DNA of 64,000 bases, from assembly GCF_036345155.1 (NCBI RefSeq), contig NZ_CP107773.1:186001-250000 (forward strand). The letters run 5' to 3'. The position numbers and the translations under genes are program-made. This DNA comes from Streptomyces sp. NBC_00582. Lineage in GTDB: Bacteria; Actinomycetota; Actinomycetes; Streptomycetales; Streptomycetaceae. This document shows, one piece after another, positions 25,247-34,590 of this stretch. Position 1 is the stretch's first letter; each line of letters starts with the position of its first letter. Below the pieces are notes generated by a model. That model saw only the letters and a program-made list of their open reading frames with translations. It was not told where the DNA came from and ran no database searches.

Positions 25247-25531
25247 CTACAGATCCCGGTGGATCACTTCGACGCCCTCGGCCCACGTCCGCAGCGGCTC
25301 CTGTTCGTTGCCAGCCTCGACCTTGAGCGTGATGGCCACGCCGGGCACACTCCCGTGCGTGCCGACGAGGCCGCGGAACTTGCGCAAGGCCACCTCGCCG
25401 TCGGCCCAGGTGCCGTCGATGGCCGGCCCGTCCTTAATGAACGTCATCCGCACATGGAAGTCGCCGGGAGGGGTGTCCACCTCTGCTCCGCGATCGTCGC
25501 TCTCGGCGCTTCCTCCGCCGATCTCATGCAT
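25247..25531 (-). CDS. Small hypothetical protein
   Basis: 94 residues from ATG 25531, preceded by ACGGGGAC. Acidic N-terminus (MHEIGGGSAESDDRGAEVDTPP), then a compact alpha/beta-like part (FHVRMTFIKDGPAIDGTWADGEVALRKFRGLVGTHG...VAITLKVEAG) ending VEVIHRDL. No family recognised. Convergent with the gene ending at 25161. Confidence 0.5.
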   Translation of the reverse strand: MHEIGGGSAESDDRGAEVDTPPGDFHVRMTFIKDGPAIDGTWADGEVALRKFRGLVGTHGSVPGVAITLKVEAGNEQEPLRTWAEGVEVIHRDL

Positions 25532-25912
25532 CGTCTTGTCCCCGTTCTGGGTGTCGGCTTGCTCCGGCGTCTTCCTGCATCTCGGGATGCAGCCGGAAGA
25601 CGGTGAGCCCATGCGGGCCGGTGGCTCCCTCGGTGAGGCTCGGTCCCCCGACCGCGGAGGCCGGGGGCCCCAATCCCCGGAAAGCTGAGCCCATCGTCCC
25701 ATTCGGCATCACCACGGACCGCCTGGCCACCTGTCCCGTACCGAATGGAAGCCGTGGAAATCGCGTTCTTCCGGCTGCCCCTTCTCAGGAGCTCTGTGGC
25801 CAGACTGGAACAGTGCGAAGGGGAACAGCCAATACCAGGCGATTACTAACAGACGACAACTGAACGTTACCGATGCTCAGATCACGCGGAATTGCTCGCG
25901 AACCTGCGGAAC
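25532..25912. other. Intergenic, no gene seen
   Basis: 381 bp between the stop of the Tad operon and the small gene starting at 25531. The part nearest the operon (25835-25905) is AT-richer. No hairpin strong enough to call the operon terminator. Confidence 0.35.
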
Positions 25913-28900
25913 CTACATCGCGGCCCCCAGCGAGTTGGCGGCCAGCAGCGTGTTGAGGAGAGCCACCGTCTCGGGTGAGCTGTCGAGCCCCGTCTCGGTG
26001 GAGATTCTGTTGAGCTGGTGGGCGGTGCGCTCGAGTCCGGCTCGGTCGCCGGTCGCGCTGTAGATCTGGAAGAGGTCGCGGTAGAGCAGTTCGGCCTGGA
26101 TGTCGCAGGTGAGTCCGACGGATGCGGCGTTCGCTGCGGCCCGGAAGTCACGGACGGCCGTCCGGCGCATGGCGAGTTCGTGGGCGACGTCGATGGTGGC
26201 GGAGATCATCTCCTGGATGTCGTGTTCGGCCCATACGTAGCGGCTCTGGTCGATGTCGGCGAAGGGGCGGCCGCGGACCAGGGCGAGGGCGTGGGCGAGG
26301 GCGGTGTCGGCGTCCTCGCCCTGGTGGTGCATGCCCTTGAGGTAGAGGTCTTTGAACTGGTGCCAGTCGGCGGTGACGTCCTGGTTGAAGGCGTAGACGC
26401 CGTTGTTGATGGGCGGCAGGTAGGAGCTGTCGGGGGCGTCTGCGGGCAGGCGTGGGTCGCGCCCGAGCCAGGTGCGCAGCTTGCTGATGGCGGTGTTGCG
26501 GGTGCCTGCGTACACGCGCTGGCCGGGCCAGACCGCCTCGTCGAGCTCGTGACGGTTGCGGCCGGGGTGCAGCACCAGCCACGCCGCGATCTCGGTGAGG
26601 GAGTTGCGGCGGTTGGACTCTACGCGGCCCAGGGCGCCGACCACGTCGACCGGGCCCAGGACGCGGATCTGCGGAGCGGCGGGCGGGTCGGGCGGTGTGT
26701 TCAGGGCCGCGAGGACGCTGGAGGTGACGGCGGTGACCCTGGCGAGGAGCGGCTCCGGCGTCTGCACCTTCGGGGCGGCATTGGGTGCCGGCTCCGGGCC
26801 GGCGTCCGTGTCGTCGACGAAGCCGTTGGCGTCGGATGCCGGACCGACCAGGTTGTCATCGTCGGCGCCAAGGTCTTCAGGTACATCGAACGGGGAACGG
26901 TCGCGCTGCTGCTCGCTGAGAACTTCGGCGAAGACGTCGTCGAAGTCCGCCGTGGATCCGTTGTCGGGATCGTGAGGGGCGGCCGGCTCGGCGAGGTCTG
27001 CGGGGACGGAAGGGGCGTGGCTGACGGCAGGGCTCAGGGCGCTGTCCTCGTCCGGCGCCCACGGCTCCGGCCCGTCGGTGTACGGCGGGTACGCCGTGGA
27101 GGCCGGGTCTTCATCGTCGACCGGCGTGCCCGTCGGCGGCATTTCGGCCTCCGGGGACTGTTCCACCGGGAATTCAGGCCCGTCCTGCGGGCCGTATCCG
27201 GCGGCCTCCGGCGACAGACCACTGTCGAAGTCCGATTCCGGGTAAGCCTCCAGTCCGGCTTCGGGCGCGGTGCCGGTTGTTGCCGGGGCGAGAGCGCTGA
27301 AGTCGGGGAGGGCCACGGCGGAGTCGCTCGCGGACGTCGTGGTGACGTGGACCTGGACGGGGGCCGGCTGGCTGCCGGTGGCCTGCGGGGCGAGCGCCGA
27401 GCCGTCGTCGTCCGAGAGGTCGAGGTGGGATGCGGCGTCGGGTTCCGCGGTCCACGGCGGGGCGGGGACGTCGTCGGTGCGGTTGGCCGTTGACAGCAGG
27501 TCCAGCAGCGGCGCGTACGCCTCGGCCTCCAGGCGCTGCAACGTGACGGTCAGGTCCAGGCCCGGGAGTTCGACTTCGGCGCCGGGTGCGGCGGGCACGA
27601 GCCAGGTGCCCGGCAGCTGGAGAGCCCCGTCGGCGGCGGTGATCACGGCGAGCGCGGTGCGGGGCCGGGAGGAGAGCAGGTCGGCCAGGTCCTCGGCGTG
27701 CTGCTCGGTCGGCACGTTCGGGCACATGAGGACCTGGGGGATCCAGGTGTCGCCGCCGTCGGCGCCCAGGCGTGCGGCGAGGAGGCTGTCGGCGCCGGCT
27801 GCGTCCAGGGCGCCGCGCTGGAGGGCGTCGTGCGCGCGCACTTCGTCCAGGGCGGAGCTGAGCGCCGGATGGTGCTGGACACGGGCGGGGAAGACGTCCT
27901 GGAGTTCGGCGCCGATGCCGGACAGCTGCAGGGAGGTGTCGTCGGTGAGCGCGGAGGAGGCGAGTTCCACCGCCATCCCGAGCATGACCGCGGCCACGTC
28001 CTGCGTGCTGCCGTGCAGTTGGAGCAGGCCTATGGTCTCGAGGTTGATCAGGACAGGGTCGCCGTCGGGTGTCTCGCCGATGCTGACCAGGGCCGGGTAA
28101 GGGGCGTTGGTGTCGCGGGCCTCGTCGGAGGACAGCAGTGCCGCGCCGCGGCCGGGGCACCACCACACCGCGGGGTTGGACTCGCTCTCGGTGAAGGGGG
28201 CGATGGCCGGAGCCGGTGCTGAGAGGTGAACTTCGAGTCCACGCGCATCGAGTCGGGCCGCTTCGATCTCGGGCAGAGGCCGGCCGGTGCGGGCGCAGTT
28301 GGCCGCCAGGGCACGCAGAGCCTGGTGAAGCAGATCGAGGCCGTCGGCGGATGCGTTGTTGCGCATCTCCTGCTCGAGGTCGGCGCTGGCTGTGTGCTCG
28401 TCGGGCATAGGAATGCGCCGCTTGTGGCGGCGTCGGCGCTGCTGGTGGGCTCGGCGCGCGCCGAGCACGGCCAGTACGGCGGCCGCGAACAGGCTCGTGA
28501 CCGCGGCCGCGGTGACGGCAACGCTCGGCCCGTCGTCCTCGCCGGCGGTCTCGACCGTAGGCGTGTGCTGGTCGGGGGCCGCCGGGGAGGAGTGGTCGGG
28601 CGCAGGGGTGGCGGGCGCGGACGGCTCGGAAGTAGAGGGCATGGGGTCCCGGTTGGTGTCGGAGCCGGCGGCATCACGGTCAGGGGTGTCGGGCTTCTGG
28701 GCCGGGGCGGTGGGCGACGCCTCCTTCTCACCGGTGTCCTTGTCCGTGGAGGAGTCCTGATCGGCGCTGGGGTGCTCGTCGGCAGGCTTGTCCTGGGAAG
28801 GCGCGGAGGCGGAGCTGGGCAGGACGAGCTTCCACCCGGGGTAGATCTCGTCCGGGTCGGTGAATGTGCGGCCGTCGGCCTGCTTCTTGCCCTGGTTGAG

Positions 28901-29707
28901 GCGGGCGATGTCCATGTAGTCGCCGGCGTCGCCGAGTTCGTCTTCGGCGATCGTCGACAGGTTCTCGCCGGAGCGCACCGTGTGCTCGCTGTGGCGGGCG
29001 CCGGAGGGCTCCGCAGCAGTCTGGTCCTGCTGCTTCCAGTCCTTAGGCATGGACAGTTTCCAGCCCGGCTGGAGGACGCCGCGGGCGGAGAACTTCGTGC
29101 CGTCGGTCATGGTGTGCCCGTCGTTGGCCTGGGCGATCTCTGTCCAGCGCGCGGCGTCGCCGAGTTCCTGCTGCGCGATCTTGCTGAGGCTGTCGCGGGG
29201 CTGAACGGTGTAGTGGGTGGTGGTCGCCGCCGCGGCTGCGGAGCGGGGTGCGCTGGCAGGTGCGGCCTGCGGCGCTGCAGCCGCGGAGACGTGGGTGGGT
29301 GCGTGTGCGGGGGCCGCGTGGGAGGGGGCGGCCATGGCGGTGCCGGCGGGCAGCAGGAGCAGTACCCCGCCGACGAGGGTGGCCGCCAGGCGCTGGACGC
29401 CCATTGACGGCATGGACAGGCTCGGCCGGCCGCGCAGCTGGGCGGGGATCTCCAGCACGGTGCACACGGCGAAGACGGCCCAGCCGATCCATCCGCCGGC
29501 CATGACCACGGCGAAGAATGGTGCGCCGAGGTTACGGGAGGTCAGCAGCGTGGTGATCTCGTCCAGGGAGACCCCGTGGGGCAGCAGCACGCCGGTGAGG
29601 AACCACAGCAGTGCGGGCAGCCCGGCCAGCAACGCGAGCAGGACCAGGAGGCTGGCCAAGCCGCGCAGGAGGTTGACGGCGGGGCGGCGGGAGCGGCGGG
29701 GTGTCAT
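25913..29707 (-). CDS. LysM-membrane-BTAD protein, last gene of the Tad-like operon
   Basis: 1264 residues from ATG 29707 (GTG 29719, overlapping the upstream stop, is also possible). N-terminal hydrophobic segments (~12-40, ~62-82, ~100-118) are followed by two LysM-like modules at ~165-220 (HYTVQPRDSLSKIAQQELGD) and ~245-300 (HTVRSGENLSTIAEDELGD), a Ser/Pro/Thr linker, another hydrophobic helix (~392-412), a basic stop-transfer segment, a large middle domain, and a C-terminal ~245-residue region with a winged-helix-like part and a bacterial transcriptional activator (BTAD/TPR) domain. The layout suggests a membrane protein that binds the wall outside and has a regulatory domain inside. Such fusions occur with actinobacterial pilus loci; mechanism unknown. 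Confidence 0.8.
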   Translation of the reverse strand: MTPRRSRRPAVNLLRGLASLLVLLALLAGLPALLWFLTGVLLPHGVSLDEITTLLTSRNLGAPFFAVVMAGGWIGWAVFAVCTVLEIPAQLRGRPSLSMPSMGVQRLAATLVGGVLLLLPAGTAMAAPSHAAPAHAPTHVSAAAAPQAAPASAPRSAAAAATTTHYTVQPRDSLSKIAQQELGDAARWTEIAQANDGHTMTDGTKFSARGVLQPGWKLSMPKDWKQQDQTAAEPSGARHSEHTVRSGENLSTIAEDELGDAGDYMDIARLNQGKKQADGRTFTDPDEIYPGWKLVLPSSASAPSQDKPADEHPSADQDSSTDKDTGEKEASPTAPAQKPDTPDRDAAGSDTNRDPMPSTSEPSAPATPAPDHSSPAAPDQHTPTVETAGEDDGPSVAVTAAAVTSLFAAAVLAVLGARRAHQQRRRRHKRRIPMPDEHTASADLEQEMRNNASADGLDLLHQALRALAANCARTGRPLPEIEAARLDARGLEVHLSAPAPAIAPFTESESNPAVWWCPGRGAALLSSDEARDTNAPYPALVSIGETPDGDPVLINLETIGLLQLHGSTQDVAAVMLGMAVELASSALTDDTSLQLSGIGAELQDVFPARVQHHPALSSALDEVRAHDALQRGALDAAGADSLLAARLGADGGDTWIPQVLMCPNVPTEQHAEDLADLLSSRPRTALAVITAADGALQLPGTWLVPAAPGAEVELPGLDLTVTLQRLEAEAYAPLLDLLSTANRTDDVPAPPWTAEPDAASHLDLSDDDGSALAPQATGSQPAPVQVHVTTTSASDSAVALPDFSALAPATTGTAPEAGLEAYPESDFDSGLSPEAAGYGPQDGPEFPVEQSPEAEMPPTGTPVDDEDPASTAYPPYTDGPEPWAPDEDSALSPAVSHAPSVPADLAEPAAPHDPDNGSTADFDDVFAEVLSEQQRDRSPFDVPEDLGADDDNLVGPASDANGFVDDTDAGPEPAPNAAPKVQTPEPLLARVTAVTSSVLAALNTPPDPPAAPQIRVLGPVDVVGALGRVESNRRNSLTEIAAWLVLHPGRNRHELDEAVWPGQRVYAGTRNTAISKLRTWLGRDPRLPADAPDSSYLPPINNGVYAFNQDVTADWHQFKDLYLKGMHHQGEDADTALAHALALVRGRPFADIDQSRYVWAEHDIQEMISATIDVAHELAMRRTAVRDFRAAANAASVGLTCDIQAELLYRDLFQIYSATGDRAGLERTAHQLNRISTETGLDSSPETVALLNTLLAANSLGAAM

Positions 29708-29715
29708 GGCGGGAT

Positions 29716-30171
29716 TCACTCCTCAGGAGCGCCGACGCCGTGGAGCAGCTCGGCGGAGGCGTGGCCTTCGACGTCCAGCGAGGGCTGGCCGATGACCTGC
29801 AGGAAGACGGTGGGGCGCCGGGTGGTGACGTCGACGGTGATGGTGGTGCCGTTGCCGTCGACGGTGACGGTGCCGTCCACTCCGGCGGCAGTCAGGTAGC
29901 GGCGGGCCTCGGCCGCGGCCTTGGCCGGATCGAGGACGACGGCGTCGCCCGGTACGGCCTGCGCGGGGTCGATGGCCTGCGCGCCGGCCCGGGCGGCTTC
30001 GGCGGCGATCGCGTCGGCGTGCTCGATGTCGCGGAGCTTGCCGCCCAGGTCGTAGGTGATCCCGAGCATGATCAGCAAGGGGATCACCATGAGGATCCAC
30101 CACAGGGACAGGGAGCCGCGGTCATCGCGCAGCGGGGTGAGGAGGGTGCGAAGACGCGTCAGTGGGTTCAT
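29716..30171 (-). CDS. TadE/TadG-like pseudopilin 3
   Basis: 151 residues. RDDRGSLSLWWILMVIPLLIMLGITYDLGGKLRDIEHADAIAAEAARAGAQ is the typical start of TadE/G-like proteins: a DRG(S/A) motif, one hydrophobic helix, then a helix rich in Ala with AAEAARAGAQ. The rest is extracytoplasmic. The ATG overlaps the upstream stop (ATGA, 30168-30171), so it is coupled to the preceding pseudopilin. Confidence 0.8.
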   Translation of the reverse strand: MNPLTRLRTLLTPLRDDRGSLSLWWILMVIPLLIMLGITYDLGGKLRDIEHADAIAAEAARAGAQAIDPAQAVPGDAVVLDPAKAAAEARRYLTAAGVDGTVTVDGNGTTITVDVTTRRPTVFLQVIGQPSLDVEGHASAELLHGVGAPEE

Positions 30172-30614
30172 CGCTGCCGGTACCTGTCGATGACGGAGGT
30201 GAAGGACGACTCGACGGTCTTGGATCCGAACCCGGCGCCCAGGTCGGCGAGCGCGACGGTGCAGCGGACGCGCGCGGTGACCGCCCCGTACTGGCCCAGC
30301 GGTGCGGAGAAGCCGGAGGTGTCCACGGTGACCGACGTGCTCGCGCAGTGCAGTTTGCTGTCGTCGAACGCCGACTGGGCCGCCGCCTTGGCTCGCGGGT
30401 AGGCCTCGTCGGCGGTGCGCGCGAGGGAGGCCTCGCGGGCGGCGTCGGCGGCCGCGGCGTCGACCGCGTTGCTCGCGGTAGTGACGCGCCCGGCGACCAT
30501 GGCCAGCGCGAAGAACAGCAGGACGGCCGGCACCCACATGACGAACTCGACCGCGATGCGGCCTTCGTCGTCGTCCTGGTTCCAGCGCGCGGGCACGATC
30601 ACGGATTGGACCAC
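30168..30614 (-). CDS. TadE-like pseudopilin 2
   Basis: 148 residues from GTG 30614. NQDDDEGRIAVEFVMWVPAVLLFFALAMVAGRV gives the E-G-x-x-x-V-E-F signature and membrane helix of TadE-like pseudopilins, followed by the ANAVDAAAADAAREASLAR helix. Two cysteines (HCAST, VRCTV) are placed to form a disulfide outside the cell. It overlaps both neighbours in the operon. Confidence 0.8.
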   Translation of the reverse strand: MVQSVIVPARWNQDDDEGRIAVEFVMWVPAVLLFFALAMVAGRVTTASNAVDAAAADAAREASLARTADEAYPRAKAAAQSAFDDSKLHCASTSVTVDTSGFSAPLGQYGAVTARVRCTVALADLGAGFGSKTVESSFTSVIDRYRQR

Positions 30615-31003
30615 CTTTCCACCGGGCCGCTGGCGTGCTCAGTCACGGTGATGTTCAGGCCGAGGACGGACTGGGCCTTGCCGGTCACGGTGAACTCGAT
30701 GCGCTCGGCGCTGCTGCTGGCGCTCACCCGGGGGGCGAGCAAGCTGTCGCCGACCCGGTCGAAGACCGCGTCGGCCCGCCGGACACCCTCGCCGGGCGTG
30801 CTGCCGTAGCCGCGGGCACCGGCGATCGCCTCGCGGGCGGCGGTGGTCGCCGCGGTCTTGGCGAAGTAGATGTTGCAGGCGTCCACCACCAGGAAGACGA
30901 GCAGGAGGGCGGCGGGAAAGCACATCAGCATCTCCAGCGACGCGTCACCGTCGTCCTCGCGCAGCCGTCTCCCCAGGCGGCGGGCCCAGGCGGGGCAGCG
31001 CAT
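30599..31003 (-). CDS. TadE-like pseudopilin 1
   Basis: 134 residues from ATG 31003, whose A is shared with the upstream stop (TGATG). EDDGDASLEMLMCFPAALLLVFLVVDACNIYFAKTAATTAAREAIAGARGYG is a TadE-type N-terminus with the helix and Ala-rich segment. It ends within the next gene's first codons (overlap 30599-30614). It would form minor pilin or tip complexes with the two following products. Confidence 0.8.
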   Translation of the reverse strand: MRCPAWARRLGRRLREDDGDASLEMLMCFPAALLLVFLVVDACNIYFAKTAATTAAREAIAGARGYGSTPGEGVRRADAVFDRVGDSLLAPRVSASSSAERIEFTVTGKAQSVLGLNITVTEHASGPVERWSNP

Positions 31004-31230
31004 CACAGGCCCGTCATGCCATCGAGCTTGCTCTGGCCCAGCACCTTGAACGCGGCGATGGCGAGGGCGGCGAAGGCCACGACCCCCACGATCCACATGA
31101 TCATCGAGATGTTGTTGTCGCCCCGGTCGTCCTCTTCGCGCAGTGTGTCCAGGTGGTGGTGGACGAGTGCGGTGAGTCGGAGCACGGCGGCGTGGGCGGT
31201 GGCGGCTATGCGCAGGTTCAGGTCGTTCAC
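31003..31230 (-). CDS. Small Flp-like pilin
   Basis: 75 residues from GTG 31230 with GGGAGC six bases upstream. After a ~40-residue leader, EEDDRGDNNISMIMWIVGVVAFAALAIAAFKVLGQSK resembles an Flp-type pilin helix. It lies between TadC and the TadE-like genes, the expected position for the major pilin in actinobacterial Tad loci. The processing site is probably within DRGDNN (inference); the likely peptidase is the A24 enzyme at the left edge. Confidence 0.7.
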   Translation of the reverse strand: MNDLNLRIAATAHAAVLRLTALVHHHLDTLREEDDRGDNNISMIMWIVGVVAFAALAIAAFKVLGQSKLDGMTGL

Positions 31231-31253
31231 GGTGGTGCTCCCTTGGGTGCTGT

Positions 31254-32153
31254 TCAGACGGAGAAGATGCGGGCCACGGCCGGGAACCCGAAGAACACGA
31301 GCAGCACCATGGACAGCAGGGTCACGGGCACTACGAGGCTTTCGGAGGCGGCGTTGGCGCGGGCCTGGTCATCGGCGGCCTGTTCGTCGGCGAGGCTTTC
31401 GGCGCGGCTGCGCAGCGTGGCGTAGATGGCGGCGCCGTCGGTGCCGGCGCTGCTGACGATGTCGGCGATGTCGGCGGCGGCCGGCACGTCGAGTTCGTCG
31501 GAGATCTGGCGCAGTGCCTCCCAGGCGGGGGCACGGTCGAGGCGGGCACGCAGCAGGGCGGCCTGGATGCGCTGGAAGACCCAGCCGCTGCCGACCTCGG
31601 CGGGCCGTTCCAGGGTGTCCTGGGCGCCGGCGCTGGAGACCCGCTCCATCGCGGCGAGTTCGGCGTACGCCATGACTGCCTGCGTGGCCTCGGCGCGGGC
31701 GCGGGCGGCGCGCTTGGCGAGCTGGGCGTCGGGCACGAACCACATCCCCGCGCCGGCCAGCAGGCCGACGAGGCCGGAGAGGACGACCGAGAACTGGATG
31801 CCGGCCATCGTGACGATCAGGGTGAACAGGGAGGGCAGCAGCAGCCCGACGGCGAAGTGCAGCAGCTTCGCCCCGAACAGCTCCCCGACCGATTCGCCGA
31901 CCAGGTTCAGGTTCTTGACCGGGATGGTGATGCCGGGCCAGTGGCGCACGCGCTCGGCGACCGCGTCCCCGGCGCGGGTCAGGGCAGGGGGTTCGTCGTC
32001 GGTCTTGTGGGACCGGGGAGCGGCGGCGGTGCCGTGCAGGCGCTCCAGGGCGGGGCCCAGGGCGGGCCCGGAGGGGAAGAGTTCGCGCACGAGCAGGAAC
32101 AGGCCGGCGCCTATGCCGGCGCCGATGAGCAGGGCGAGAGCGAGCGGTGTCAT
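31254..32153 (-). CDS. tadC: TadC-like type II secretion F-domain membrane protein
   Basis: 299 residues from ATG 32153, which overlaps the TadB stop by 4 bp. N-terminal helix (LALALLIGAGIGAGLFLLV), a central pair of hydrophobic segments (LLHFAVGLLLPSLFTLIVTMAGI and SVVLSGLVGLLAGAGMWF), then the T2SF-type cytoplasmic helical domain with ERVSSAGAQDTLERPAE, and a C-terminal membrane helix (VVPVTLLSMVLLVFFGFPAVARIF). It forms the inner-membrane platform with TadB. Confidence 0.85.
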   Translation of the reverse strand: MTPLALALLIGAGIGAGLFLLVRELFPSGPALGPALERLHGTAAAPRSHKTDDEPPALTRAGDAVAERVRHWPGITIPVKNLNLVGESVGELFGAKLLHFAVGLLLPSLFTLIVTMAGIQFSVVLSGLVGLLAGAGMWFVPDAQLAKRAARARAEATQAVMAYAELAAMERVSSAGAQDTLERPAEVGSGWVFQRIQAALLRARLDRAPAWEALRQISDELDVPAAADIADIVSSAGTDGAAIYATLRSRAESLADEQAADDQARANAASESLVVPVTLLSMVLLVFFGFPAVARIFSV

Positions 32154-33049
32154 CGGGTCCCCTCCATCTGCTCGGCCGGCTTGGCCGCGGGTGAGGCGGG
32201 AGCGCTGTTGCCCATGAAGCCGGGCAGCGTGACGGTGGCGCCGAGCCGGTTCATCCACCAGAACAAGGCGACTACGGCGGCCATCAGGACCAGCATGACG
32301 ATCATCCCCAGGGGTGTTCCGTACGGTTCGACCTGCTCCTTGTTGAAGGAGGTGGCGATGACGACGACGACGGTGATGGCGCAGATCCAGCGGACCGTGG
32401 TGCGGTGCTTGGCCCGGTAGGCCTCGGTGTCGCGGCGGCGCCGGACGATGTCCTTGGTGCGGTTGCCCAGGTCGGACAGGACGTCGGCAAGGCCGGGGCC
32501 GCGGTCGCGGATACGCAGGAGCAGCGCCGCGGCGACCAGGTCGGCCCGCGGGTCTCCCAGGGCCCGGGCGAACGCGGTCAGGGCCTCGCGCGGCTCCATC
32601 CGCGAGTGCAGCCGCACGGCCAGGTCGGCGACCTCCCGCTCGATCGGCTTGGGCGCGGTACGCACCGAGGTGGCGATCGCGTCCTCGATCCCGATGCCGG
32701 TCTTCACCAGGTCGGACAGTCGCTTGGTCCACTGGGCGAGCGCTTCGAGACGCTCGATCTGCTCGGTCGCGCTCTTGTTGGGGTTCAGCAGCCACGGCAG
32801 GAAGAAGACGGTGAGGGCCATGAGCAGCGCGGAGGGCAGCCACCCGGTGACAGCCCAGATCAGCATGGCGCCCGCGGCCGCGCCGCCGATCTGCAGGCGC
32901 AGCATGCGGCGGGCCCTGGGCGGCCGGGCCTGGCGGACCTTCACCGGGCGGGCGGAGGCGGGGGCGGCGGAGCCGCGGAAGCCGGCAAAGACCAGCAGCA
33001 GGCCGGCCACCATGCCCGCCGTGACGAATCCGGCGATCAGCATCCCCAT
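32150..33049 (-). CDS. tadB: TadB-like type II secretion F-domain membrane protein
   Basis: 299 residues from ATG 33049, 2 bp after the TadA stop. N-terminal helix (MLIAGFVTAGMVAGLLLVFAGF), second hydrophobic region, and the cytoplasmic domain with LSDLVKTGIGIEDAIATSVRTAP and DPRADLVAAALLLRIRDRGPGLADVLSDLGNR, the typical GLSLxxALxxxA...L.DL pattern of T2SF proteins, then two C-terminal helices. Platform partner of TadC and docking site for TadA. Confidence 0.88.
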   Translation of the reverse strand: MGMLIAGFVTAGMVAGLLLVFAGFRGSAAPASARPVKVRQARPPRARRMLRLQIGGAAAGAMLIWAVTGWLPSALLMALTVFFLPWLLNPNKSATEQIERLEALAQWTKRLSDLVKTGIGIEDAIATSVRTAPKPIEREVADLAVRLHSRMEPREALTAFARALGDPRADLVAAALLLRIRDRGPGLADVLSDLGNRTKDIVRRRRDTEAYRAKHRTTVRWICAITVVVVIATSFNKEQVEPYGTPLGMIVMLVLMAAVVALFWWMNRLGATVTLPGFMGNSAPASPAAKPAEQMEGTR

Positions 33050-33051
33050 GG

Positions 33052-34590
33052 TCAGGCCACCTTGCCGCTCGGGCGGGACATCCAGGCCCCGACGTTCTGG
33101 AAGTTGGACAGCCACTCCGGGTTGAAGCCGGCGCGGATCAGGTCGTCGAGGCAGGCGGGCTGGACACCGGTGGGCACGGCACGGCCGTCGGGGCCGGGGG
33201 TGAAGATCCGGTTGAACGCGGGGGCTCCGCTCAACTCGCTGAACTCACCGGTTACTTCCAGGACCTGGTGGACGAACCGCTCCTTGACGCCGCCGTGTTC
33301 GGTTCGGTCGTCCATGTGGATGTGCACGACGAAGTCGAGTGCCATGCCCGAGGTGAGGTAGGCGAGTTCCTGCGTCATGCCGCCGCCGTGCTGGATGCAC
33401 AGCTGGGCGATGCGGGCGAACACCGCGTCGGCGCGCTTGACGTGGATGGTGCACATCGAGCCGCCCTCGCCGGCGCTCATGGCCTGCAGCATGGGGACGA
33501 TCTCCCGTGACCGGACCTCGCCGACGATCATGCGGCGCAGCATCATGCGCAGCGACGGCGCGATCAGGTCGGCGAGCTCGATCTCGCCGGCATCCCGTCC
33601 GTCGACCCGCTCGCCGTTGCCCTCGCGGGCCTCCATGGGCACGACCTGCTCCAGGTGCCCGACCTCGTGGAGGAAGAGTTCGAATTCGGTTTCCAGGGTG
33701 CCGACCCGCTCCTGGGGGTCGATCTCCCGGGCGAGCGCGATGAGCATGGTGGTCTTCCCCACGCCCTGCGTGCCGCTGATCATGATGTTCTTGCGGGCGG
33801 CCATTGCAGCCTTGAGGAAGTGCATCAGGCTCGCGTCGATGGTGCCGAACTCCACGAGCTTTTCCAGGTTGGCGTCGCGCACCCGCTGCTTGCGGATCAC
33901 GACGTACGGGCGGGGCGTGACCTCGATCATGGCCTGCAGGCGCGAGGTGTCCGACAACCGCAGGGCCAGGGTGGGGGAGGCCTTGGACAGGCTGCGCTCA
34001 CCGGCGCCGTGGCGCCGGGCGAGCATCTGCAGCAGCTCGACGAGTTCCTCGTCGGACTCGGCGATCGGCGCGACCCTGCGGTTGGGCTGGCTCGCGTAGT
34101 CCACCCACACGTTGTCGCAGCCGTTGATCAGGATGTTCTCGACCTGGTCGTCGTCCAGATAGGGCTGGAGACGGCCGTGCGCGAACTGCAGGTCGAAGAC
34201 GGCCTGGGCCAGGCCGGTCTCATCGGCGGAGGTTGGAGAGATCTGCCGAGATGCGGAGAAATCGGCCGCCCAGCGGGCCACGAGGTCCTGGATGATCTCC
34301 CACCCGCGCTGCTCGGCCTCCTCGGCCGTCATCTCCTTGCCGGCCGACTCCTTGTAGGCCTGGTACTCCGGCGCCATCAGCGAGCTGAGCTCGTCGCGCA
34401 GGGCGCGCACGGTGCCCCACTCCCACAGGGCCGCGCGGCCGGCGGCCGAGGGCGCGCCCGGCAGCGCCGCCGTGCCGGGGGCAGGGCTGCCGGAATTCTC
34501 GGCGCGCGGTGCGGCGGCCGGTGGGTGGGGCTGGAACTTCCCCGGGCCGGAGGAATCGGGCCCGGGGAAGAGCGGCCTACCTCGCGTCAT
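33052..34590 (-). CDS. tadA: TadA/CpaF-type secretion ATPase
   Basis: 512 residues. Walker A is GTQGVGKTT in KNIMISGTQGVGKTTMLIAL; upstream is the N-terminal subdomain with DDDQVENILINGCDNVWV, a CpaF signature; downstream are LRMMLRRMIVGEVRSREIVPMLQAMSAGEGGSMCTIHV (Walker B/Asp-His box region, with GEVR) and the C-terminal tail. Hexameric cytoplasmic motor that drives pilus polymerisation or secretion. Overlaps the upstream ParA-like gene by 14 bp. A 44-bp stretch (34268-34311) recurs at 41212-41255. Confidence 0.93.
   Translation of the reverse strand: MTRGRPLFPGPDSSGPGKFQPHPPAAAPRAENSGSPAPGTAALPGAPSAAGRAALWEWGTVRALRDELSSLMAPEYQAYKESAGKEMTAEEAEQRGWEIIQDLVARWAADFSASRQISPTSADETGLAQAVFDLQFAHGRLQPYLDDDQVENILINGCDNVWVDYASQPNRRVAPIAESDEELVELLQMLARRHGAGERSLSKASPTLALRLSDTSRLQAMIEVTPRPYVVIRKQRVRDANLEKLVEFGTIDASLMHFLKAAMAARKNIMISGTQGVGKTTMLIALAREIDPQERVGTLETEFELFLHEVGHLEQVVPMEAREGNGERVDGRDAGEIELADLIAPSLRMMLRRMIVGEVRSREIVPMLQAMSAGEGGSMCTIHVKRADAVFARIAQLCIQHGGGMTQELAYLTSGMALDFVVHIHMDDRTEHGGVKERFVHQVLEVTGEFSELSGAPAFNRIFTPGPDGRAVPTGVQPACLDDLIRAGFNPEWLSNFQNVGAWMSRPSGKVA

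Noticed and set aside
26018..27493. 491-residue plus-strand frame
   Set aside because: Antisense to the LysM-BTAD gene; Gly/Val/Arg-rich with no start signal.
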